A stretch of 64,000 nt of DNA from Fidelibacterota bacterium (GTDB lineage Bacteria > Pseudomonadota > Alphaproteobacteria > Rhodospirillales > Rhodospirillaceae): contig CANJBL010000008.1 in NCBI GenBank assembly GCA_947472795.1, forward strand, positions 1-64,000, written 5' to 3'. The notes beneath the pieces were generated by a model. It had not been told where the DNA came from and did not search any database. It saw only the letters and a program-made list of their open reading frames with translations. The position numbers and the translations under genes were made by a program. Numbering within the stretch: position 1 is the stretch's first letter; each line of letters opens with the position of its first letter. Positions 11,096 through 20,087 of the stretch are shown here, piece after piece.

Positions 11096-11914
11096 ATGGC
11101 TGACGCGGTTTCATCCGAAGCCTGCGTCGCGCTCATTCATCACCTGGCGGATTTAAGCGGAGCCATCGCGCTCCAGCACTTCCGCACGTCTTTTGCTGTC
11201 GACACCAAAGACGATGCCTCGCCCGTCACGATTGCGGATCGGGACGCGGAAGCCGCCATGCGCGAGGCGATCCGCAAGGCTTTCCCCACCCACGGCATCA
11301 TCGGCGAGGAACACGGCAGCGAGCGGACCTCTGCCGACTGGCTGTGGATTCTGGACCCTATCGACGGCACGGCCTCCTTCATCAATGGCGTGCCGCTGTT
11401 CGGTAACCTCATCGGCCTATGGCGGCGGGATAAAGATGGCAACGCCCGGCCTTGGCTGGGCTGCATCAATCATCCCGCCTTGAAAGAGCGCTGGATCGGT
11501 GGTGAAGGACTGCCCACGACGCTGAACGGCAAATCAGCACGCGTACGCAGCTGCCAGACGCTCGCGCAAGCCACGGTGTATGCCACCGGAGCCTCCTATT
11601 TCACCGACGAAGAACACGCTTTGTTCGGGGGCCTGGAACGGGCCGTGCACCGCCGACGTTTTGGCGGCACCGATTGTTACCATTACGCCATGGTTGCCTC
11701 TGGCTGGACGGATATAGCCTGTGAAGCCGGCCTGAAGCTGCATGACTATGCCGCTATTGTGCCGGTGCTGGAGGCGGCGGGCGCCACAGTTAGCGATTGG
11801 ACCGGTGCGCCCCTCACTCTAGAGTCGGAAAAAGTCGGCCGCGGCCGCGTTTTGGCCTGCGGCGACAAGGCGGTCCATGCCGCCGCTGTGAAGGCTTTAC
11901 GCGGCACGACATAA
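11096..11914 (+). CDS. hisN: Histidinol-phosphatase, inositol monophosphatase family
   Basis: A 272-residue member of the Mg-dependent IMPase fold, with the metal-binding Glu in IGEEHG, the DPIDGT motif (about residue 87) and the second metal site near IACEAGLKLHDYAAIVPVLEAAGA. The Glu in ACEAGLKLHDYAA and the FINGVPLFGNLIGL sequence resemble the HisN-type histidinol-phosphatases of alphaproteobacteria more than SuhB. This enzyme would dephosphorylate histidinol phosphate in histidine synthesis. An inositol- or other sugar-phosphatase role is the alternative. Confidence 0.8.
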   Translation: MADAVSSEACVALIHHLADLSGAIALQHFRTSFAVDTKDDASPVTIADRDAEAAMREAIRKAFPTHGIIGEEHGSERTSADWLWILDPIDGTASFINGVPLFGNLIGLWRRDKDGNARPWLGCINHPALKERWIGGEGLPTTLNGKSARVRSCQTLAQATVYATGASYFTDEEHALFGGLERAVHRRRFGGTDCYHYAMVASGWTDIACEAGLKLHDYAAIVPVLEAAGATVSDWTGAPLTLESEKVGRGRVLACGDKAVHAAAVKALRGTT

Positions 11915-11961
11915 CGCTACCGCCCGCCAACAAGTACAAAGACTGGGCGTGAACACGAGGG

Positions 11962-13950
11962 ATGGACGTCATGAGCAAAACGGCTTGGGCAAAGATGCTT
12001 CTTGGCGCGGCGCTGTGTACGGCAGCCCTCTCCTCACCTACCCACGCCATGGTGCGTGGCAAGCCGGTGCACGGACTTTCGCTTTACGGCGAGCCCAAAT
12101 ACGGACCAGATCAACCGTTCGACTATCGCAATATCGAGGCCCCCAAAGGCGGCGCGCTGCATCTCGAGGCACCGGCCCCCACCTTCGATTCCTTCAACGC
12201 GTTTGCCAGAAAAGGCGTTCCAGCCGCCGGCTTAAGCTTCCTCGGCAGCAACGGCATGTTTGTCGAAGGTCTGACGATCTATGGCGAAGACGAGCCCTTC
12301 GCCCACTACTGTCTGCTCTGCGAAACGATGGAAGTAGCGCCCGATAACACCTGGATCGAATTCACGCTGCGCGCGGAAGCACGGTTCCACGACGGCTCAC
12401 CGGTTACGCCCGAAGACGTCATCGCCAGCTTCGACCTGCTGCGCGAAAAGGGCCTACCGCTTCATAAACTTTACTGGGCTGACGTCGATCACGCCGAGAA
12501 AACCGGCCCTTTGAAAGTGAAGTTCGTCTTCAAGACCGGTGACAACAGCGAACTGCCGCTGATCATCGGCGAACTTCCGGTGATCAATAAGAAATTCTGG
12601 GAAGCGCACGACCTCGCCAATAGCACGCTCGATGTGCCGGTCTCCACGGGCCCCTACAAGATCGACAGCTTCGAACAAGGCCGCTTCATTGTTTTCAAGC
12701 GCGACCCCAACTATTGGGGCAAGGACCTGGCTGTGACGCGCGGGTCCTACAACTTTGATGAAATCCGTTACGACTACTACCGCGACGATACCGTTGCTTT
12801 TGAAGCTTTCAAGACCGGCGGCTACGACGTGAAGCTTGAGAATACCGCGCGCCGTTGGGCCACCGGCTATGATTTCCCAGCCGTCACCGACGGCCGCATC
12901 AAGAAAGAAGTCATCGAGAACGGCACGCCCATTTATGCCCAGGCGTTTACCTACAACATGCGGCGGGCGAAATTCGCCGACCGTCGGGTGCGAGAAGCAC
13001 TGAATCTCGCTTTCGATTTTGAATCGCTGAACAAAACCATCTTCTACGGCCAGTACAAACGCGTCCGCAGTTACTTTCAGAACTCGGACCTGGAAGCCAA
13101 AGGCCTGCCGACGCAGGACGAGCTGAAGTACCTGGAGCCGCTGCGCGACAAAGTTCCGGCGGAAGTCTTCACGCAGGAATTCAATCAGCCCACCACAGAC
13201 GGCACCGGCAACCCGCGCGACAATCTTCTCAAGGCGCAACAACTCCTGAAAGACGCCGGCTGGGACGTGGTCAATGGCCAACTCACCAATAAGAAGACCG
13301 GCGAGGCCTTCACTTTCGAAGTGATTGAAGTTCAGGCGACATTGGACCGCGTCATCCTGCCCTGGTTCCAAAACCTGGAGAAGCTCGGCATCAAAGGTAC
13401 ATTGCGCGTTATCGACGCGAGCCAGATCGTCAACCGCATGACCGACTATGACTTCGACGTGACCGTGGCGGGCGTGAACAACTCACTCAGCCCCGGCAAC
13501 GAGCAGAACGATTTCTGGAGCTCTGGTGCAGCCGAACGCCCCGGCAGCCGCAACTACACGGGCGTGAAAGACCCGGCCGTCGATGCGCTCATCGTACAAA
13601 TGTTGAAGGCGCCTGATCGTCAGACTTTAGTTACCATCAGCCACGCCCTCGACCGCGTGCTGACATGGAACTACTACCTGGGTCTGATGTACAGCAACAG
13701 CGGAGACCGTTTGGCCTATTGGACGAAGCTGCAACATCCCGACCGATTCCCACTGACCGGTGTGCAGAGCACGAACGCGGTCGCGATGAACTGGTGGATC
13801 GGTTCGGCCGCCGCTCAGACACCCGGCAACGCAACTCCGCCCTCCTCAGCTGCCGAAGCGCCCACATCATCCAATACACGCTGGCTCCTTGCGGCGGGAT
13901 TGATGGCTGTGATTGGGATAGCATTCCTGCTCATGCGCCGCAGACGCTAA
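11962..13950 (+). CDS. YejA-like peptide ABC transporter solute-binding protein, copy 1 (C-terminally anchored)
   Basis: A 662-residue extracellular solute-binding protein (family 5) with an N-terminal Sec signal ending near SPTHA. The mature start (GKPVHGLSLYGEPKYG) is typical of the YejA branch, which delivers oligopeptides such as microcin C to YejBEF. ATG 11971 is an equally good start. After the binding domain the protein ends with a Ser/Pro-rich linker, a hydrophobic helix (WLLAAGLMAVIGIAFLLM) and RRRR, which is unusual for a periplasmic protein and suggests inner-membrane tethering. It is the most diverged of three tandem copies: the second and third share FDTFNPYTLKGA, where this one has FDSFNAFARKG. 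Eleven bases separate it from copy 2. Confidence 0.88.
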   Translation: MDVMSKTAWAKMLLGAALCTAALSSPTHAMVRGKPVHGLSLYGEPKYGPDQPFDYRNIEAPKGGALHLEAPAPTFDSFNAFARKGVPAAGLSFLGSNGMFVEGLTIYGEDEPFAHYCLLCETMEVAPDNTWIEFTLRAEARFHDGSPVTPEDVIASFDLLREKGLPLHKLYWADVDHAEKTGPLKVKFVFKTGDNSELPLIIGELPVINKKFWEAHDLANSTLDVPVSTGPYKIDSFEQGRFIVFKRDPNYWGKDLAVTRGSYNFDEIRYDYYRDDTVAFEAFKTGGYDVKLENTARRWATGYDFPAVTDGRIKKEVIENGTPIYAQAFTYNMRRAKFADRRVREALNLAFDFESLNKTIFYGQYKRVRSYFQNSDLEAKGLPTQDELKYLEPLRDKVPAEVFTQEFNQPTTDGTGNPRDNLLKAQQLLKDAGWDVVNGQLTNKKTGEAFTFEVIEVQATLDRVILPWFQNLEKLGIKGTLRVIDASQIVNRMTDYDFDVTVAGVNNSLSPGNEQNDFWSSGAAERPGSRNYTGVKDPAVDALIVQMLKAPDRQTLVTISHALDRVLTWNYYLGLMYSNSGDRLAYWTKLQHPDRFPLTGVQSTNAVAMNWWIGSAAAQTPGNATPPSSAAEAPTSSNTRWLLAAGLMAVIGIAFLLMRRRR

Positions 13951-13960
13951 GAGGGTCATC

Positions 13961-15931
13961 ATGCAGGTGCCCAAACTGTCCTTCGGTCTTCTGCTGGTGG
14001 GCGCTTGCCTGCTGGTCGGTCCTTCCGCAGAGGCCATGGTACGCGGCAAGCCGGTGAAGGCCCTCGCGCTCTACGGCGAGCCGAAATACAAGGACGGCTT
14101 CACGCACTTCGACTACGCCAACCCAGACGCCCCCAAGGGCGGCACTTTTGTAAAGGCCAATGAGGCTCTTCTGACTTTCGATACCTTCAACCCTTATACG
14201 TTGAAGGGCGCGTCTGCTTACGGCGCCGACGTAGTGCTGGACGATCCATTGATGATCACCAGCCAGGACGAGCCCGCCAGCATTTATTCCGGCATCGCCG
14301 AGACCATCGAAGTTGCGCCCGACGCATCCTGGGTGCAGTTCGTCATCAATCCTGCCGCTCACTTCAACGACAACAGCCCCATCACCGCCGCCGATGTGGC
14401 CTTCAGCTACGACATCCTTGTGACCAAGGCTCGCCCCACGTACCGCTTCCTCTATCAGGACGTGGCCAAGGCTGAAGTGGTCAATGAGCGCACTGTCAAG
14501 TTCACCTTGAAAAACACGCAGAATCAAAAGGTGCCGCTGCTGCTCGCCACATTGCCGATCTTGTCGCAAAAATACTGGAAGGACCGCGACTTCGCGGCGA
14601 CGACGCTGGACATTCCTGTGTCCAGCGGCCCCTACACCATCGACTCCTTCGAGGTCGGACGTTACGTGCTTTACAAGCGCAACGACAACTACTGGGGCAA
14701 AGACCAGCCAGCCAACCGGGGGCTCTATAATTTTGACCGCGTGCGCTACGAGTATTTCCGCGACGAGGATGTTACCTTCGAGGCTTTCAAGACCGACGCT
14801 TTCGATTTCACGCGCGAGATGGTCGCGCGGCGCTGGGCTACAGGCTATGACTTCGCTGCAGCGACGGATGGGCGCATCAAGAAGATCGAGATTCCCAGCA
14901 TCCAACCCATGGATGTCACGACCTTGGTGATGAACCTGCGCCGGCCGCTGTTCCAGGACCGCCGCGTGCGGGCGGCCATCAACTACGCGTTCGATTTTGA
15001 GTCGCTGAACAAGAACATCATGTATGGCCTTTATGGCCGCCTGCGCAGCTACTGGCAGGGCTCGCCTTTGGAAGCGAAAGGCCTGCCCAGCGAAGCAGAG
15101 CTGAAACTGCTGGAGCCCTTCCGCAAAGATCTGCCGCCGGAACTGTTCACCACCGAATTCACCCAACCCACCACCGCCGGCACAGGCGATAACCGCGAGA
15201 ACCTAGTCAAAGCGCGCGATCTTCTGAAGGAAGCGGGCTGGGACGTGAAAGACGGTGTGTTGCGCAACGTGAAGACCGGCGAGCCTTTCGCGTTCGAGAT
15301 CGTGTTGGTACAGGCCAACCTCGAGCGCGCGCTGGCCCCCTGGCTGCAGGATCTGAAGCGCCTCGGCATCGACGCCAAGCTGAGAATTGTTGACACCTCG
15401 CAATACGCCAATCGCGTCAACGATTTCGATTATGACGCCATTTACATCGGCCTTTATCCGACCCTGACACCCGGCAACGAACTGCTGGATGATTTTGGTT
15501 CGGAATCCGCCGCCAGTCCCGGCGGGCAAAACTACAGCGGCATCAAAGATCCGGCTGTGGATGCGATGATCCAAAAAATTGCCACGGCCGACAACTATGA
15601 CGACGTGACGGCCGCCACGCGTGCGTTAGACCGCATCCTGACTTTCAACCACTACCGAATCTTGCGCTACGGCATGCCGGCCTCGCGCTTTGCCTATTGG
15701 ACGAAGCTGAAGATGCCGGAAAAATTCCCCGCTCTGGGCATCGGCACCATGGGCGAGTCCGCTATTGCGCTATGGTGGATGGGCAACGAAGCCCAGGGGC
15801 AGACAACCACGACAACGAGCCCTGCGGCTGTTGCCGGCATCAAGACCGGCCCCTCACCTTGGCTCTGGGCCTTGGCGCTGGCCGTTGTTGCCGGCCTTGC
15901 TTTTGTTGTCATGCGTCGCAAGCGATCTTGA
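13961..15931 (+). CDS. YejA-like solute-binding protein, copy 2 (C-terminally anchored)
   Basis: A 656-residue paralogue of its neighbours with a Sec signal peptide (cleavage near SAEA) and the start GKPVKALALYGEPKYKDG. Conserved family-5 blocks include FDTFNPYTLKG, SGPYTIDSFEVGRYVLYKRNDNYWGKD and RVRAAINYAFDFESLNKN. The C-terminus repeats the unusual pattern seen in copy 1: a linker, a hydrophobic helix (WLWALALAVVAGLAFVVM) and RRKRS. It is closer to copy 3 than to copy 1. With eleven bases on its left and eight on its right it is clearly one operon with the other copies and with yejBEF. Confidence 0.88.
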   Translation: MQVPKLSFGLLLVGACLLVGPSAEAMVRGKPVKALALYGEPKYKDGFTHFDYANPDAPKGGTFVKANEALLTFDTFNPYTLKGASAYGADVVLDDPLMITSQDEPASIYSGIAETIEVAPDASWVQFVINPAAHFNDNSPITAADVAFSYDILVTKARPTYRFLYQDVAKAEVVNERTVKFTLKNTQNQKVPLLLATLPILSQKYWKDRDFAATTLDIPVSSGPYTIDSFEVGRYVLYKRNDNYWGKDQPANRGLYNFDRVRYEYFRDEDVTFEAFKTDAFDFTREMVARRWATGYDFAAATDGRIKKIEIPSIQPMDVTTLVMNLRRPLFQDRRVRAAINYAFDFESLNKNIMYGLYGRLRSYWQGSPLEAKGLPSEAELKLLEPFRKDLPPELFTTEFTQPTTAGTGDNRENLVKARDLLKEAGWDVKDGVLRNVKTGEPFAFEIVLVQANLERALAPWLQDLKRLGIDAKLRIVDTSQYANRVNDFDYDAIYIGLYPTLTPGNELLDDFGSESAASPGGQNYSGIKDPAVDAMIQKIATADNYDDVTAATRALDRILTFNHYRILRYGMPASRFAYWTKLKMPEKFPALGIGTMGESAIALWWMGNEAQGQTTTTTSPAAVAGIKTGPSPWLWALALAVVAGLAFVVMRRKRS

Positions 15932-15939
15932 AGGGCTCC

Positions 15940-17937
15940 ATGAAAGTCCGCGCTCACTTTGCCACCGTTGCCGCTCTCGCAACGGTGTTGCACGGAGCAA
16001 GCGCCGAAGCCCTGACGATGGGAAAGCCGGTCCATGCCATCGCGCTCTACGGCGAGCCGAAATACGGCGCGAACTTCGACCATTTCGACTACGTCAATAC
16101 GAATGCGCCCAAGGGCGGCACGTTCATCAAGACCAACGAGTCCTTCCTGACTTTCGACACCCTCAACCCCTATACGCTCAAGGGTGCGGCGGTCCACGGC
16201 TTGGAGCTTCTGCTGTTCGACACCCTGATGGCACCAGGACAGGACGAACCTGCCACTGCCTACGTCCTTATCGCGCAGACAGCCGAGATCGCGCCCGACA
16301 ATTCCTGGGTGCAATTCGTGATCCGGCCAGAAGCGCGCTTCACCGATGGCAGCGCCATTACCGCGGATGACGTGGTGTTCAGTTATGAGACGATGATCGC
16401 CAAGGCGTTCCCGCGCTATCGCATCATGTATGCCGACGTCGACAAAGCAGAAGCCGTGAAGCCCGATACCGTACGCTTCACATTCAAGGTGAAGAGTAAC
16501 CGCAAGCTCTCTCTTCAAATCGCGGCTTACTTGCCGATCTTGTCCAAGGCTTACTGGAAGGACCGCGATTTCACGGCGACGACGCTCGATGTCCCCGTGA
16601 CGACGGGCCCCTATCTCATTGAGAGCTTCGAGCCGGGCAAATTCATTGTCTATCACCGTTGGGACAACTATTGGGGCAAAGATCTGCCTGTGAACCGCGG
16701 CCTGTGGAACTTCGAACGCGTGCGCTTTGAATACTTCCGCGACGACGATGTGGAATTCGAGGCCTTTAAGACCGGCGTTTATGACTTCAAGCGCGAGGTC
16801 AGCTCGCGGCGCTGGGCGACAGCCTATACCTTCCCGGCTGTCACCGACGGCCGCGTGAAACTGCTGCCCTTACAGGATATCCAGCCTGTCAGCACACAAC
16901 CCATCTCGTTTAATTTGCGCCGTCCATTGTTCCAAGACCGCCGCGTGCGTCAGGCCTTGAACTACGCCTTCGACTTCGAGTCTCTGAACAACAATATCTT
17001 CTATAAGCAATACGAGCGCTCGCGCAGCTACTGGCAGGGCTCGCCGCTGGAAGCCAAGGGGCTGCCCAGCGCCGCTGAGCTGAAACTCCTCGAACCTTTC
17101 CGCGACAAGGTGCCGGCGGAGGTCTTCACCGCGGAATTCATGGAACCCACCACGCCCGGCGTCGGCGACGCTCGCGATAATCTGACCAAAGCGCAGGGCC
17201 TGCTTAAGGAAGCAGGTTGGGAGGTGCGCGACGGCAAATTGACGAATGTGAAGACGGGCGCGATCTTTGCTTTTGAAATTCTCAACAATCAGCAGACGAT
17301 GGAGCGCGTGTATCTTCCCTACACGCAGAATCTGAAGCGCCTTGGTATCGACGCCACTGTTCGCTTGGTGGATACCGCCCAATTCATCAATCGCGTGAAC
17401 GACTTCGATTTCGACGCAACGCTGGTGGTGATGCCTCACAACGACCTTACACCGGGCGCTGAGCAGGCCGAGATCTGGGGCTCGGACACCGCCGACGCCA
17501 AGGCCAGCAACAACCTCTCCGGGGTTAAGGATCCGGTGGTTGATGCTTTGCTGAAGGCCATGATCGGCGCTGAGACCTACGATGACCTTGCGGCGGCGAC
17601 GCACGCTTTGGACCGTGTACTAACCTGGAATTTCTACCAGCTGTTGACCTATACCTCGCCCATCGAGCGATATGCCTATTGGAGCAAGCTGAAGATGCCC
17701 GAGGTCACGCCTGCCCTTGGGATTGGCGGCATGGGCGAGTTTTCAGGCGGCATGGGAGAATCGGCCATCGCCCTGTGGTGGATGGACCCCACCGCCGGCC
17801 AAAGTGCTTCTGCGGCAACCCCGCAATCGGCGCCTGGAAGCGGCCATCGCGATCTTATTATCGCTCTGTGTGTTGCCGGGGGACTTGCAGTCGTGCTCTA
17901 TCTTGTTCGCCGCCGCAGACCGCCGGAATTGAACTAA
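15940..17937 (+). CDS. YejA-like solute-binding protein, copy 3 (C-terminally anchored)
   Basis: A 665-residue paralogue beginning MKVRAHFATVAALATVLHGA with signal cleavage near SAEA. The ORF extends upstream to 15697 inside copy 2, but ATG 15940 gives the signal peptide and eight-base spacing. It retains the family-5 blocks of copy 2. Near the end the phrase GGMGEFS-GGMGES looks like a small internal duplication absent from copies 1 and 2. It finishes with a hydrophobic helix (IIALCVAGGLAVVLYLV) and RRRRPPELN, the third instance of the C-terminal anchor pattern. The yejB start lies three bases after its stop. Confidence 0.88.
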   Translation: MKVRAHFATVAALATVLHGASAEALTMGKPVHAIALYGEPKYGANFDHFDYVNTNAPKGGTFIKTNESFLTFDTLNPYTLKGAAVHGLELLLFDTLMAPGQDEPATAYVLIAQTAEIAPDNSWVQFVIRPEARFTDGSAITADDVVFSYETMIAKAFPRYRIMYADVDKAEAVKPDTVRFTFKVKSNRKLSLQIAAYLPILSKAYWKDRDFTATTLDVPVTTGPYLIESFEPGKFIVYHRWDNYWGKDLPVNRGLWNFERVRFEYFRDDDVEFEAFKTGVYDFKREVSSRRWATAYTFPAVTDGRVKLLPLQDIQPVSTQPISFNLRRPLFQDRRVRQALNYAFDFESLNNNIFYKQYERSRSYWQGSPLEAKGLPSAAELKLLEPFRDKVPAEVFTAEFMEPTTPGVGDARDNLTKAQGLLKEAGWEVRDGKLTNVKTGAIFAFEILNNQQTMERVYLPYTQNLKRLGIDATVRLVDTAQFINRVNDFDFDATLVVMPHNDLTPGAEQAEIWGSDTADAKASNNLSGVKDPVVDALLKAMIGAETYDDLAAATHALDRVLTWNFYQLLTYTSPIERYAYWSKLKMPEVTPALGIGGMGEFSGGMGESAIALWWMDPTAGQSASAATPQSAPGSGHRDLIIALCVAGGLAVVLYLVRRRRPPELN

Positions 17938-17940
17938 CTG

Positions 17941-19026
17941 ATGTTCGCTTATCTCATCCGCCGCATAGCGCTGATCCCGCTGACTCTGTTCGGCATCATC
18001 ACCCTCAACTTTGTCATCGTGCAGATGGCGCCCGGCGGCCCCGTCGAGCGCGTGCTGGCACAGGTGCGTGGGCTCGATATGGGCGGCGGCGCCGGCGGCT
18101 TTCGCGGCGGCGGAGACATCGCGGGTGGCCGGGGCACAGCCAGCCTCTATCGCGGCGCGCAAGGGCTCGACCCGGCTTTCGTGAAAGAAATCGAGAAGCA
18201 GTTCGGTTTCGACAAACCGCCGCTTGAGCGCTACCTGCTCATGATGAAGAACTATCTGTCCTTCAATCTGGGGCAAAGTTTCTACCGCACCATTGATGTG
18301 GGCGACCTGATCATCGAGAAGATGCCCGTGTCGATTTCCATCGGGCTGTGGTCCACGCTCATCATCTATCTCGTTTCCATTCCGCTTGGCATCGCCAAGG
18401 CCGTACGCGACGGTACACGCTTCGATGTCGCGACCTCCTATGCCGTGGTCGTGGGCTATGCGGTGCCGTCATTCATGTTCGCCATCGTGCTGATCGTGGT
18501 CTTCGCGGGCGGGAGTTATCTCAACTGGTTCCCGTTGCGCGGCCTGACATCAGACAACTGGGCGAGTTTGTCGCTGTGGGGCAAAGTGACCGATTACATG
18601 TGGCACCTCATCCTGCCGGTGACCGCCATGACCATCGGCGGCTTTGCGTCACTGACCATGTTGACGAAGAATTGCTTCCTGGATGAAATCAACAAGCAGT
18701 ACGTGCTGACGGCGAAAGCCAAGGGGCTGACGCGCAACCGCATCCTTTATGGCCACATCTTCCGCAACGCCATGCTGCTGGTCATTGCCGGATTCCCCGC
18801 AACACTCGTCAGCACGTTGTTCACTGGCTCGCTGCTGATCGAAGTGATCTTCTCGTTGGATGGTCTCGGCCTGCTTGGTTATCAGGCCATCCTCGACCGC
18901 GACTACCCCGTTGTCTTCGGCACGCTTTATCTGTTCAGCCTGATTGGGTTGATCCTCAATCTCCTGAGCGATCTTACCTATCACATGGTCGATCCGCGCA
19001 TCGACTTCGAGGCCAGACAGACATGA
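17941..19026 (+). CDS. yejB: Peptide ABC transporter permease YejB
   Basis: A 361-residue inner-membrane permease of the DppB/OppB type, with a start ([33 protein letters not shown]) characteristic of YejB. The EAA-loop region reads [24 protein letters not shown], which contacts the ATPase. It includes the YejB-typical long insert between the first helix and the core; here this insert contains a Gly-rich patch around residues 44-60. It is part of a six-gene operon with three binding proteins, yejE and yejF. Confidence 0.93.
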   Translation: MFAYLIRRIALIPLTLFGIITLNFVIVQMAPGGPVERVLAQVRGLDMGGGAGGFRGGGDIAGGRGTASLYRGAQGLDPAFVKEIEKQFGFDKPPLERYLLMMKNYLSFNLGQSFYRTIDVGDLIIEKMPVSISIGLWSTLIIYLVSIPLGIAKAVRDGTRFDVATSYAVVVGYAVPSFMFAIVLIVVFAGGSYLNWFPLRGLTSDNWASLSLWGKVTDYMWHLILPVTAMTIGGFASLTMLTKNCFLDEINKQYVLTAKAKGLTRNRILYGHIFRNAMLLVIAGFPATLVSTLFTGSLLIEVIFSLDGLGLLGYQAILDRDYPVVFGTLYLFSLIGLILNLLSDLTYHMVDPRIDFEARQT

Positions 19027-19036
19027 GACGCCAAAC

Positions 19037-20077
19037 ATGATGCTGCCGTGGCGGAACATGACGGTCATCAATCAGCGGCGCCTGGCGAATTTCAAAGCCA
19101 ACCGGCGCGGGTACTGGTCTCTGTGGATCATCGCGATTCTCTTTGTGCTGTCGTTGATGGCTGAGTTCATCGCCAATGACCGCCCCCTCCTTCTGAGCTA
19201 CAAGGGTACTCTGCGCGCGCCGGTGCTGTTCGATTACCCCGAGACGGCTTTCGGCGGCACATTCGAGACGCCCGCCAACTACAACGATCCCTTTCTGCAG
19301 AACGCCATCAAGGCCGACGGCTGGATGATGCTGCCGCTGATTCCCTTCAGCTACGAGACGTTGGATTTCAACCTCGGCCAGCCGGCGCCGGCGCCACCGT
19401 CGGCGCGTCATTGGCTTGGCACGGACAACCAGGGCCGCGACGTACTGGCGCGGCTGATTTACGGCTTTCGCATTTCCATGCTGTTCGCGCTCGCGCTGAC
19501 CATTGTCTCGAGCATCATTGGCGTGGCCGCGGGCGCGGTACAGGGTTATTTCGGCGGCAAGATGGATTTGATCTTTCAGCGCTTCATCGAGATTTGGGGC
19601 GGGTTGCCGCAGCTGTTCATCCTCATCATCGTTGCCTCCATCATCGCGCCTGGGTTCTGGACGCTGCTGGGGGTTTTATTGCTGTTCAGCTGGACGGCGC
19701 TGGTGTCGGTGGTGCGCGCCGAATTCCTGCGCGCCCGCAACTTCGATTATGTGCGCGCTGCGAAAGCGCTGGGCATGAGCGATGTCAGCGTCATGGCCAG
19801 ACACATCTTGCCCAACGCAGTGGTGGCGACCGTGACGTTTTTGCCTTTTGTCCTTTCCGGAGCCGTAGTCGCGCTCACGTCGCTTGATTTCCTCGGCCTT
19901 GGCATGCCGCCGGGCTCCGCATCCCTTGGCGAGCTATTACGCCAGGGCAAAGAAAATTTGCAGGCGCCGTGGCTTGGCTTCACCGGCTTCCTCGCTATCG
20001 CCGGCATGCTGACGTTGTTGGTGTTCGTGGGCGAAGCCGTGCGCGACGCCCTCGACCCTCGCAAGACCTTTGCATGA
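19037..20077 (+). CDS. yejE: Peptide ABC transporter permease YejE
   Basis: A 346-residue permease of the DppC/OppC type. The N-terminus (INQRRLANFKANRRGYWSLWI) and the LGTDNQGRDVLARLIYGFRIS segment are typical of YejE. The ATPase-contacting loop is FVRAAKALGMSD-like (YVRAAKALGMSDVSVMARHILPNA). It pairs with YejB to form the transmembrane channel. ATG 19037 and ATG 19040 are both possible starts. The gap to yejB is ten bases. Confidence 0.93.
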   Translation: MMLPWRNMTVINQRRLANFKANRRGYWSLWIIAILFVLSLMAEFIANDRPLLLSYKGTLRAPVLFDYPETAFGGTFETPANYNDPFLQNAIKADGWMMLPLIPFSYETLDFNLGQPAPAPPSARHWLGTDNQGRDVLARLIYGFRISMLFALALTIVSSIIGVAAGAVQGYFGGKMDLIFQRFIEIWGGLPQLFILIIVASIIAPGFWTLLGVLLLFSWTALVSVVRAEFLRARNFDYVRAAKALGMSDVSVMARHILPNAVVATVTFLPFVLSGAVVALTSLDFLGLGMPPGSASLGELLRQGKENLQAPWLGFTGFLAIAGMLTLLVFVGEAVRDALDPRKTFA

Positions 20078-20087
20078 TTAATTGCAT

